Positions 1 to 5,187 of a stretch of DNA of 5,187 nucleotides are shown piece after piece. The stretch's first letter is position 1. Every line of letters begins with the position of its first letter. A model generated the notes under the pieces. It was not told where the DNA came from. It was given only the letters and a program-made list of their open reading frames with translations, and made no database searches. The position numbers and the translations under genes are program-made. Source of the stretch: Bacillota bacterium (GTDB taxonomy: Bacteria > Bacillota > Dethiobacteria > DTU022); assembly GCA_012510325.1 (NCBI GenBank), contig JAAZIG010000161.1, positions 1-5,187 of the forward strand, in the 5' to 3' direction.

Positions 1-278
1 AGCATCGGGCCGACCTGGCTGATGTCGTCAAAAAGGTCCTGCAGCAGCTCCAGAGCAGCCGCAGCCTCGAGGACCTCCTTGGGGGTTTGGACCATATTTT
101 CGATAATAGTATGTTCAGTTCGCGAAGCGACAACGGGGTTGGGCAGCTGCTCTATGTAGACCATGGTGCGCCGTCCGGGACCGCGGTCATCTTCAATGGG
201 CTCGAGGGCGATGATCTTATCGGCCCGGACGTACTTGCCGTACCCCAGGGGCACTACTACATTTTGCCTGATTTCCAA
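1..278 (-). CDS. RemA/DUF370-like small regulatory protein, 3' end cut by window edge
   Basis: The visible part is 92 codons and continues past the left edge. It starts MEIRQNVVVPLGYGKYVRAD. RemA-family (DUF370) proteins are small DNA-binding regulators; Bacillus RemA activates biofilm matrix genes. The match rests on three blocks: LGYGKYVRADKIIAL (residues 11-25), aligning with the family's GFGN-V-SANR-I-I block; GRRT (35-38), the basic patch implicated in DNA binding; and VVASRTEH (49-56), aligning with the D-S-x-H region. The stretch between the first two blocks (26-34) is shorter than in Bacillus RemA. Residues 64-92 are a tail, probably helical, beyond the usual domain. I chose the TTG start at 278 because AAGGAG at 294-289 lies 10 nt upstream; an in-frame GTG at 287 is too close to it. 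The family call is good, the biofilm role is not shown, and function in this organism is unknown. Confidence 0.65.
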   Translation of the reverse strand, partial: MEIRQNVVVPLGYGKYVRADKIIALEPIEDDRGPGRRTMVYIEQLPNPVVASRTEHTIIENMVQTPKEVLEAAAALELLQDLFDDISQVGPM

Positions 279-293
279 CGGAACCACACTCCT

Positions 294-322
294 TTTTAAG
301 CAGTTGTCATCGTGAAGGTCAA
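294..322 (-). promoter_or_regulatory. Possible sigma-A-type promoter before the RemA-like gene
   Basis: On the minus strand TTGACC (322-317) is followed after 17 nt by TTAAAA (299-294). The match to -35/-10 consensus is fair. The -10 box touches the Shine-Dalgarno sequence, so a transcript from here would begin near 287 and have almost no leader. Either the gene is translated nearly leaderless, perhaps from the GTG at 287, or the real promoter lies further upstream. This is a weak call. Confidence 0.22.
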
Positions 323-379
323 GGCTGGCGCCGGTGCCGCCGACCGAAACGGGAACCTTCCCCGGTGGTGCCTTCAGTC

Positions 380-424
380 AAAAAACCCGCTGGACCGGTG
401 CCGGCCACCGGAACCGTGCCCGGG
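380..424 (-). terminator. Likely intrinsic terminator of the 134-residue protein gene
   Basis: Just after the TGA at 431-429 the minus strand holds a perfect 6-bp inverted repeat (395-400 with 406-411, CCGGTG/CACCGG, 5-nt loop). It is flanked by a short outer pairing of CCCG (386-389) with CGGG (421-424), and a run of six T follows (385-380 read on the minus strand). The position next to the stop and the T run support a terminator. The internal loop between the two stems weakens it. Confidence 0.5.
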
Positions 425-428
425 GTGT

Positions 429-833
429 TCAAAAGCCATAGATTTTTCGGAGAATCCTTTTTTCCAGCTCGATGACGCTTCTGCTCGGTTTCTTTGATCG
501 CCTCAAATCCGGTATTTTTTCAAAGACCCGCTCTTCAGTTATTCTGGCATCTTTTGTGGCAGTGAATGCAGACATCCCGCGAACACATTTTTTGCACAGG
601 CAATAGGCGATCCCTTTTTGCTGCTCCATATTTAAAAAGGCCGATACTGTTGCCGCATCCTTAACCTCGTTGCGATAGACTTTAAACGGAACGCCGCAGC
701 GCGGGCACAGCTCGCCATAATAGTCAATGTAGCGTGTGTCGAGCTGCAGTCCGGCTTCTTTGAATTTGTTTTTCATCACCCGCAGGGCTGTGTAGATCTC
801 AACGCTGTATGTTAGCTTCCCCTTGGCCTCCAA
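429..833 (-). CDS. Orphan 134-residue protein with zinc-ribbon-like cysteines
   Basis: I do not recognise this protein. The cysteines suggest a metal site: CPRC at residues 43-46, then C78, C80 and C83 in YCLCKKC. Two CxxC pairs about 34 residues apart fit a zinc ribbon or treble clef. The N-terminal 40 residues look helical and contain many Lys and Tyr. The last 35 residues are strongly basic (RRSKKPSR, then RILRKIYGF), which would suit nucleic acid or ribosome contact; that is inference. No signal peptide or membrane segment is visible. The TTG start at 833 is supported by AGGAGGG at 847-841. A terminator-like hairpin follows the stop. It lies 219 bp after ald on the same strand with no visible promoter, so it could be read through from ald or have its own weak promoter. 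By eye it is more AT-rich than ald and the acyl-AMP ligase, so recent acquisition is possible. Confidence 0.68.
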   Translation of the reverse strand: MEAKGKLTYSVEIYTALRVMKNKFKEAGLQLDTRYIDYYGELCPRCGVPFKVYRNEVKDAATVSAFLNMEQQKGIAYCLCKKCVRGMSAFTATKDARITEERVFEKIPDLRRSKKPSRSVIELEKRILRKIYGF

Positions 834-943
834 ACTTTTCCCCTCCTGTCTTCAGAATAGTCTGTCGCATCAACGCATGCTTAACTCACCAAAGAACCGG
901 TTGCCCGGGCAAAGACCGAGTGAATAATGGAAGGGAGGCGCTA

Positions 944-1102
944 TTGAAATCAGAGCGTCGTCTGAGTATTTTTGAGCTTATCGAGCAGTCCGGTGCTCAC
1001 TGGCCAAACAGATTTGACTTCCGGCATCTTTCGGGCAGCGCAAGTCGGCCGATCAGAGCGCAACATAATCAAGGGTCAGGGCTTCGGCCACCGCCCGATT
1101 AA
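944..1102 (+). pseudogene. Weak 52-residue reading frame, possible gene remnant overlapping the ald 3' end
   Basis: A TTG at 944 is preceded at 5 nt spacing by AAGGGAGG (931-938), and the frame runs to TAA at 1100-1102. The first 25 residues, containing RRLSIFELIEQSGAHWPNR, look protein-like and faintly recall the start of AMP-binding acyl ligases, where a helix is followed by a WP-x-R turn. The rest is antisense to ald and has low-quality composition. It may be the remaining 5' end of a lost gene or chance. The resemblance is weak and rests on about a dozen residues. Confidence 0.15.
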
Positions 1103-2153
1103 CGATCTTGCCCTGAACCACATTGAGCCCCAGGCTGAGCGGCTTTTTCTCGGCAGCGACCCTCTCCCAGCCTTTGTTGGCCAGCTCCAGGGCATAGGGC
1201 AGGGTGGCATTGCTGAGGGCATAGGTGGAGGTCTGAGGAACCGCGCCGGGCATATTGGGAACGGCGTAGTGCAGGACCCCGTAGCGCTCGAAGATCGGCC
1301 TGTTGTGACAGGTGATCCGGTCCATCGTTTCCACGCAGCCGCCCTGATCGATGGCCACATCGATAATGACGGCGCCCTGCTGCATTGTTTTGACCATCTC
1401 CTCGGTGCAGAGCAGAGGGGTTCTCCCCCCGGGAATAAGCACTGCGCCGATGAGCAGATCGGCCCGGGCCACAGCCTGGGCAATATTGTGCGGATTGGAA
1501 TAGAGGGTGACCAAACGGCCGCCGTTGGCCCCGTCGAGGTGGCGCAGCCTCTCGACATTGATATCGATTACCGTCACCTTCGCCCCCATCCCCATGGCCA
1601 CCCGGGCGGCATTCACTCCGACGATGCCTCCGCCCAGAATGACCACCTCCGCCGGGGTAACACCGGGCACACCGCCGAGGAGCATCCCTTTGCCCCCGTT
1701 GGACCTTTCCAAAAAATGAGCCCCGATCTGCGTGGCCATCCGTCCGGCGATCTCGCTCATCGGAATGAGCATCGGCAGCGTCCCGCCGACCGAGACCGTC
1801 TCGTAGGCTACGGCCACCACCTTTTTCTCCATGAGAACGCGGGTCACCTCCGGCACAGCCGCCAGGTGCAGGTAGGCAAACAGGATCTGCCCTTTCCGGA
1901 GCAGGGCGTATTCTGACGGGTCAGGCTCCTTTACTTTATAGATCATCTCCGCGCGCCGGTAGATCTCCGCCGCCCCGGAGACTATTTCAGCTCCTGAATA
2001 GGCCAGCTGATTGTCCTCGATCGTACTGCCCTCTCCGGCACCGGCTTCAACCAAAACCTTATGTCCGGCATTGACCAGAACCCTGACCGCCCCCGGCGTA
2101 ACCGCAATGCGGTTTTCGCCGGTTTTTATCTCTTTGGGTACACCGATAATCAC
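1053..2153 (-). CDS. ald: Alanine dehydrogenase (NAD-dependent)
   Basis: This cytosolic enzyme reversibly oxidises L-alanine to pyruvate, ammonium and NADH. It links amino acid use to central carbon metabolism and can also assimilate ammonium. The 366 residues match the usual length of about 370, so the gene is complete. Known family residues are all present: Arg15 in the N-terminal PKEIKTGENR block and Lys75 in YKVKEP, both binding pyruvate; catalytic His96 in AYLHLA; the Rossmann motif GGGIVG at 174-179 with Asp197 at the end of the second strand, which favours NAD; catalytic Asp269 in VAIDQGG; and Asn300 in VPNMPGAVPQTS. The GTG start at 2153 gives the normal N-terminus MIIGVPKEIK and has GAGGTG 8 nt upstream. 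It is divergent from the radical SAM gene. No clear terminator follows the TGA at 1055-1053. Nothing looks damaged. Confidence 0.97.
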   Translation of the reverse strand: MIIGVPKEIKTGENRIAVTPGAVRVLVNAGHKVLVEAGAGEGSTIEDNQLAYSGAEIVSGAAEIYRRAEMIYKVKEPDPSEYALLRKGQILFAYLHLAAVPEVTRVLMEKKVVAVAYETVSVGGTLPMLIPMSEIAGRMATQIGAHFLERSNGGKGMLLGGVPGVTPAEVVILGGGIVGVNAARVAMGMGAKVTVIDINVERLRHLDGANGGRLVTLYSNPHNIAQAVARADLLIGAVLIPGGRTPLLCTEEMVKTMQQGAVIIDVAIDQGGCVETMDRITCHNRPIFERYGVLHYAVPNMPGAVPQTSTYALSNATLPYALELANKGWERVAAEKKPLSLGLNVVQGKIVNRAVAEALTLDYVAL

Positions 2154-2192
2154 GCTGGCTTCACCTCAAAAGTATATATTGCCCCCCTACAT

Positions 2193-2222
2193 AGTATAAG
2201 GGTAGCGGGCTCTCCTTGACCA
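2193..2222 (-). promoter_or_regulatory. Candidate ald promoter
   Basis: On the minus strand TGGTCA (2222-2217) and TATACT (2198-2193) are 18 nt apart, a 4/6 and 5/6 match to sigma-A consensus. Transcription would start near 2186, giving ald a leader of about 33 nt that includes its Shine-Dalgarno sequence. A second TATACT lies nearer the gene but lacks a good -35 box. The -35 box overlaps that of the promoter on the other strand. Confidence 0.42.
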
Positions 2223-2244
2223 TGAATATATCAACTATTGTAAA
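2216..2244 (+). promoter_or_regulatory. Candidate promoter of the radical SAM gene
   Basis: TTGACC (2216-2221) and TGTAAA (2239-2244) are 17 nt apart, 5/6 and 4/6 matches to sigma-A consensus. The start would be near 2251, leaving a leader of about 150 nt. That leader holds a small inverted repeat (CCGGA 2356-2360 with TCCGG 2369-2373) and two copies of GTCAAACCGG (2266-2275 and 2350-2359). I recognise no riboswitch in it. Confidence 0.4.
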
Positions 2245-2402
2245 ACATTAAGCCCGGGGGGGCAAGTCAAACCGGTCGATCCTGATGTTTACCGGGAGGG
2301 AAATAAGCCCCTGATCGCGAAATATTTACTATAACTGCATAGAGGGTCTGTCAAACCGGAGTGAATTGTCCGGAATAAATTACTGGATAAGGGTGAACAC
2401 TG

Positions 2403-3287
2403 ATGTTTCCCATACAGTACGAAGGCGATATTTTTCGTCCTCCCAGCGAAGCGAGAAGTCTGATCCTGCAGGCGACAATCGGCTGCTCGCACAACCGCTG
2501 TACATTTTGCGCCATGTACAAATTCAAAAAGTACCGCGAGCGCGATCTCGGCGAACTGGAAAGAGAGATCAGCGCCGCCGGCCGCACCTGGCCGCACACG
2601 CGAAGGATCTTTCTGGCCGACGGCAACGCCCTGACCCTGGCCACGGAGAAGCTTGAGTTTATTTTGCAGCGGTTGAATGAAGCTTTCCCCCGCCTTGAGC
2701 GGGTCTCTGTCTACGGCAATCCGCAGGATCTGTTGAACAAAGAGACCGCTGAGCTGGCTCTGCTGGGCCGCCTGAAGCTGGGGATGATCTACCTGGGCCT
2801 GGAAAGCGGCAGCGCCTCCCTGCTGGAGGAGATTGATAAAGGAGCCACCCCCGCGGAGATGGTCGAGGGGGCTCAAAGAGCCAAAGAGGCGGCTATTCCG
2901 CTCTCGATAACGATTATCAACGGGCTGGCCGGCCGGGAGGGAACGGTTGAGCATGCCCTGGAGAGCGCCCGCCTGCTCAATGAGATCGATCCGGAATATC
3001 TCGGTCTGCTCAGCCTGATGATCATCCCGGGAACGATCATTCACCGCCGGGTCGAGGAAGGTCGCCTGACCCCGCTGGGCCCCTGGGAGATGCTCCAGGA
3101 GATCAAGCTCATGGTCGAGCAGCTTTCCTTGAGCAACTGTGTGTTCAGAGCCAATCATGCCTCCAACTATCTGCCGCTCAAGGCGGTTTTGTCGAGAGAC
3201 CGGGAGACCCTTGTGGCCGCTCTGGATGATGTCCTACAAAGAAAAGCACCCGGCTCGTTGAGAGGCGAAGATTATCGCCTGCTCTAG
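2403..3287 (+). CDS. Radical SAM protein of unknown substrate
   Basis: A complete 294-residue cytosolic radical SAM enzyme. These split S-adenosylmethionine at a [4Fe-4S] cluster to make a 5'-deoxyadenosyl radical. The cluster motif is GCSHNRCTFC, with Cys28, Cys33 and Cys36, a CX4CX2C spacing instead of the usual CX3CX2C. It is followed by the Tyr39 position (CAMYK) seen in a group of clostridial proteins of this kind. The opening RPPSEARSLILQATIG (12-27), LADGNAL (71-77), YLGLESGS (130-137, Glu134 likely contacting SAM) and FRANHASNYLPL (248-259) are, as I recall, shared by the same group, which is usually annotated only as radical SAM. There is no B12 domain, no SPASM-type extra cysteine cluster, and the length fits a single barrel plus short tail. 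The ATG at 2403 has AAGGG about 9 nt upstream. It is monocistronic, with its own promoter and a terminator overlapping its 3' end. The substrate cannot be inferred from the neighbours. Confidence 0.9.
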   Translation: MFPIQYEGDIFRPPSEARSLILQATIGCSHNRCTFCAMYKFKKYRERDLGELEREISAAGRTWPHTRRIFLADGNALTLATEKLEFILQRLNEAFPRLERVSVYGNPQDLLNKETAELALLGRLKLGMIYLGLESGSASLLEEIDKGATPAEMVEGAQRAKEAAIPLSITIINGLAGREGTVEHALESARLLNEIDPEYLGLLSLMIIPGTIIHRRVEEGRLTPLGPWEMLQEIKLMVEQLSLSNCVFRANHASNYLPLKAVLSRDRETLVAALDDVLQRKAPGSLRGEDYRLL

Positions 3288-3299
3288 CCGGATGCTTTT
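3242..3299. terminator. Bidirectional intrinsic terminator overlapping the end of the radical SAM gene
   Basis: A long hairpin is visible. AAAAGCA (3242-3248) pairs with TGCTTTT (3293-3299); after one C/A mismatch CCGGCT (3250-3255) pairs with AGCCGG (3286-3291); after an internal loop AGGCGA (3263-3268) pairs with TCGCCT (3275-3280) around a 6-nt loop. T runs flank it on both strands (3296-3300 on plus, the complement of 3242-3245 on minus). It includes the stop codon at 3285-3287 and the last 14 or so codons. It can stop both the radical SAM gene and the converging acyl-AMP ligase gene, whose stop is at 3337. Confidence 0.8.
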
Positions 3300-3306
3300 T
3301 GTTATT

Positions 3307-3326
3307 AGATTATAATCTGAGATTAT
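3307..3326. repeat. AT-rich nested palindrome between converging genes
   Basis: AGATTATAATCT (3307-3318) is a perfect 12-bp palindrome. It overlaps a 7-bp inverted repeat (ATAATCT 3312-3318 with AGATTAT 3320-3326). AGATTAT also occurs at 3269-3275 in the terminator loop. The stem is too AT-rich to be a terminator alone, though A7 at 3330-3336 gives a T run just after the ligase stop on the minus strand. Its role is unknown and it may be incidental. Confidence 0.3.
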
Positions 3327-3336
3327 GGCAAAAAAA

Positions 3337-5109
3337 TCATTCCAGTGAAACGATCTCCTCGTTCAGATACTGCTTGCGGCACAGGCTCCGCTGCAGTTTC
3401 CCTGAACTGGTTTTCGGCAGCGTCCCCGGTTTGGTCAGGACGATATCCCGCGGCGGCACTTCGCAGATCTCGATCACCCGCTGGCGGATGGCCCGGCGAA
3501 GCGTGCCCGGATCGGTCTCCCGCATCTCCGCCACGATGACGATCGTCTCCTTGCGGCGGACCCCTTCAACACCAAAGGCAATTACGTTTCCTGTCCGAAC
3601 CCCGGCGATCGCTCCGACGGCCCGCTCGATATCTTCCGGGTAAATATTTCGCCCGGAGATGATGATCAGGTCCTTGATCCGTCCGCAGATAACCAGCTCG
3701 TCTGTTTCCCCGCCGGGCGCTGTTACCGTGTAGGCCAGGTCCCCGGTGCAGAGCCATTCACCCCGGAAGAGGTCTGCGCTCAGCTCCGGGCGTCCGTAGT
3801 AGCCCGGAGTGACCGACGTGCCCCGCAACTCCAGCTCGCCCACTTCGCGTTCCCCCAGCGGCTCGCCGGTATCAAGATCGCAGATACGCATCTCCAGGCC
3901 GGGTATGGGGCGCCCCAGCAGAGGAAACCGGCGGGTCGTGGGCAGATCCGGCGCTGCCGGAACGGCCCGGTTCTCCGTTTCCAGGATAACCCGATCGACG
4001 TCATCGCAGAGCATCCCCCGCATCGGCGGAGGAAAGGTGCCCCCGATGGCGACCTCTGCCATACCGAAAGCGCAGAATTCGGCACCAGGACGAAAACCGT
4101 GCGCTTCCGCCGCCGCAACAAATTGCTCCACCGTGTACGGGTCGACCGGCTCGGCTCCGTTCAGGGCGATGCGCACCGCCGACAGATCCAGCCGCTCTCC
4201 GGTATCGCTCATCCTGTTCAGGGCCCTAGTGGCGAGCGCCCAGGAAAAGTTCGGTCCGGCGGTGATGGTGGCGCGGTAGTCGCTCAGCCAGCGCATCCAG
4301 TCCGCCGGTTTGCCGGTAAAATCAAGCGGCGAGGCCAGAACAAGCGAGCAGCCCACAGTCATCGATACGGTGAGCATGCCGATCAGGCCCATATCGTGGT
4401 ACAGCGGCAGCCAGGAAACGATGAGATCAGCGGGCACCAATTCCGCCGCCTCGATCATTCCGTCGATATTGGCTCCGACAGTGTGATGCGGCAGCCTCAC
4501 TCCCTTGGGGCTGGCTGTAGATCCGGAGGTGAACTGCAGCACCGCCAGTCTAGCGGGATCATCGGGGACCTCTTTAAAGTCAGCGGCGCTGGTAAGACCG
4601 CCGGCTCCGGGCATAATCTGATCGAGCATCAGTACGGGCGGATCACCGGGAGCGGGTTCATAGTAAGCGGCGATCCCCGGATCGAGCAGCAGCAGGGAAA
4701 CAGCGCCGCTTTTGAGCAGCGCCCGCGTCTGCATCATAAAATCCTCGATGGAGCTGAAGCGGAGCGGGATGGGCAGGATGATGGTGCAACCCCCGGCCAG
4801 CCAGATCGCCTGCACCGCCGTGACCAGAGCCCTTGTTGTCGGTCCCAGAAGAGCAACGTGATCGCCGGGTTCAAGGCCGTTCTCCTGAAGCACAGCGGCA
4901 ACGGCGCGGGCCTCTTCATGTAACTGCTTCCAGGGTACTTTGACCGGCGGCGTACCCGGCGCACCCGCGGCGGAACCGACAAAGGTGATCCCATGAGCTC
5001 CGGCCGCGACCCGCTTTATTCGCGGAATCAGCGGCTCGGCCAGGATCTCTCCGTTTGTCTTGCCGCCGGAGCGCTCCCCCGATTCTGGTTGAAATAACTG
5101 TTTCTCCAT
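3337..5109 (-). CDS. Fatty acyl-AMP ligase-like enzyme (AMP-binding, ANL superfamily)
   Basis: It activates a carboxylic acid, probably a fatty acid, with ATP to an acyl-adenylate, and passes it to CoA or to an acyl carrier protein. The 590 residues are full length. Motifs in order: P-loop FTSGSTASPKGV (193-204), WLPLYHDMGLIG (233-244), TAGPNFSW (283-290), NGAEP (317-321), FGMAE (348-352), TGD (455-457), hinge GRIKDL with the following RNIYPEDIE (476-495), and catalytic Lys571 in PKTSSGK. WLPLYHDMGL, GPNFSW, NGAEP and RN-YP-DIE are typical of fatty acyl-AMP ligases (FAAL), less so of ordinary acyl-CoA synthetases. The ATG at 5109 is 5 nt after AAAGGGGGAG; the upstream GTG at 5115 overlaps that site. 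No carrier protein, polyketide or peptide synthetase gene is beside it. FAAL is the best call; an acyl-CoA ligase is possible. Confidence 0.88.
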   Translation of the reverse strand: MEKQLFQPESGERSGGKTNGEILAEPLIPRIKRVAAGAHGITFVGSAAGAPGTPPVKVPWKQLHEEARAVAAVLQENGLEPGDHVALLGPTTRALVTAVQAIWLAGGCTIILPIPLRFSSIEDFMMQTRALLKSGAVSLLLLDPGIAAYYEPAPGDPPVLMLDQIMPGAGGLTSAADFKEVPDDPARLAVLQFTSGSTASPKGVRLPHHTVGANIDGMIEAAELVPADLIVSWLPLYHDMGLIGMLTVSMTVGCSLVLASPLDFTGKPADWMRWLSDYRATITAGPNFSWALATRALNRMSDTGERLDLSAVRIALNGAEPVDPYTVEQFVAAAEAHGFRPGAEFCAFGMAEVAIGGTFPPPMRGMLCDDVDRVILETENRAVPAAPDLPTTRRFPLLGRPIPGLEMRICDLDTGEPLGEREVGELELRGTSVTPGYYGRPELSADLFRGEWLCTGDLAYTVTAPGGETDELVICGRIKDLIIISGRNIYPEDIERAVGAIAGVRTGNVIAFGVEGVRRKETIVIVAEMRETDPGTLRRAIRQRVIEICEVPPRDIVLTKPGTLPKTSSGKLQRSLCRKQYLNEEIVSLE

Positions 5110-5153
5110 AAACACTCCCCCTTTAATGAAGTTATAGCAGCGGCTTGAAGAGC

Positions 5154-5182
5154 ATTTTACCGCCTATCACCTTATTATGCAA
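5154..5182 (-). promoter_or_regulatory. Candidate promoter of the acyl-AMP ligase gene
   Basis: On the minus strand TTGCAT (5182-5177) is followed after 17 nt by TAAAAT (5159-5154), which matches the -10 consensus at 5 of 6 positions. The -35 match is only 3 of 6. Transcription would start near 5147, with a leader of about 38 nt carrying the strong Shine-Dalgarno sequence. A TATAAC lies nearer the gene but has no -35 partner. No upstream gene is visible before the window ends. Confidence 0.35.
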
Positions 5183-5187
5183 ACCGC

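Noticed and set aside
87..299. Plus-strand frame of 70 codons opposite the RemA-like gene
   Set aside because: The minus strand gives a recognisable RemA-like protein with a Shine-Dalgarno sequence; this frame has neither.
901..912. Perfect 12-bp palindrome TTGCCCGGGCAA as an operator or terminator
   Set aside because: A hairpin from it would have only four base pairs and no T run follows on either strand. It may be a protein site, but there is no second copy or positioned promoter to support this.
972..1916. Long open frame on the plus strand opposite ald (314 codons)
   Set aside because: It is antisense to a gene with all catalytic residues intact; its translation is rich in His, Gly, Asp and Arg and has no recognisable domain. 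High GC at third positions of ald explains the lack of stops.
2356..2373. CCGGA/TCCGG inverted repeat as an attenuator
   Set aside because: A five-base stem with an eight-base loop and no T tract is too weak.
2251..2402. Riboswitch in the 150-nt leader of the radical SAM gene
   Set aside because: I looked for SAM, cobalamin, T-box and guanidine-type signatures and saw none; only a small 5-bp hairpin is present.
2289..3158. Long open frame on the minus strand opposite the radical SAM gene (289 codons)
   Set aside because: It is a shadow of the radical SAM coding sequence, with no domain and no sensible start or ribosome binding site.
4099..4923. Open frame on the plus strand inside the acyl-AMP ligase gene
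   Set aside because: Antisense shadow with His/Arg/Gly-rich composition; the minus strand product is clearly an intact AMP-binding enzyme.

Overview
The window looks like chromosomal DNA from a moderately GC-rich member of the Bacillota (Firmicutes), probably of the clostridial or syntrophic type. Three things suggest this. There is a RemA/DUF370-type small regulator. Purine-rich Shine-Dalgarno sequences precede frequent GTG and TTG starts. Promoter-like sequences are of the sigma-A type. The genus cannot be named from this sequence. I see no rRNA, tRNA, CRISPR array, transposase or phage gene.

Layout from left to right. Positions 1-278 (minus) hold the N-terminal part of a RemA-like protein that runs off the left edge. 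Positions 279-428 are GC-rich and full of inverted repeats, including a likely terminator for the next gene. Positions 429-833 (minus) encode a 134-residue orphan protein with a cysteine arrangement like a zinc ribbon. Positions 834-1052 are a 219-bp gap holding only a weak reading frame on the plus strand (944-1102) that may be a gene remnant. Positions 1053-2153 (minus) encode a complete alanine dehydrogenase (ald). Positions 2154-2402 are a divergent promoter region. Positions 2403-3287 (plus) encode a radical SAM protein of unknown substrate. A long hairpin with T tracts on both sides covers the end of this gene and serves as a terminator between converging genes. Positions 3337-5109 (minus) encode a large AMP-forming acyl-activating enzyme that most resembles fatty acyl-AMP ligases. 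Its probable promoter lies at the right edge.

How the genes work together: there is no clear shared pathway. ald (L-alanine to pyruvate, ammonium and NADH) is a stand-alone central metabolism gene. The radical SAM gene is divergent from it, and the two candidate promoters overlap at their -35 boxes, so they could affect one another. The acyl-AMP ligase stands alone here, with no acyl carrier protein, polyketide or peptide synthetase gene beside it. The left-hand genes are on the same strand as ald but are separated by gaps and a terminator, so they are probably not one operon.

I did not find a convincing new multi-gene system. The items most worth a second look are the uncharacterised radical SAM protein, the orphan zinc-ribbon-like protein, the divergent RemA-like protein, the terminator built into a coding sequence, and the isolated acyl-AMP ligase.
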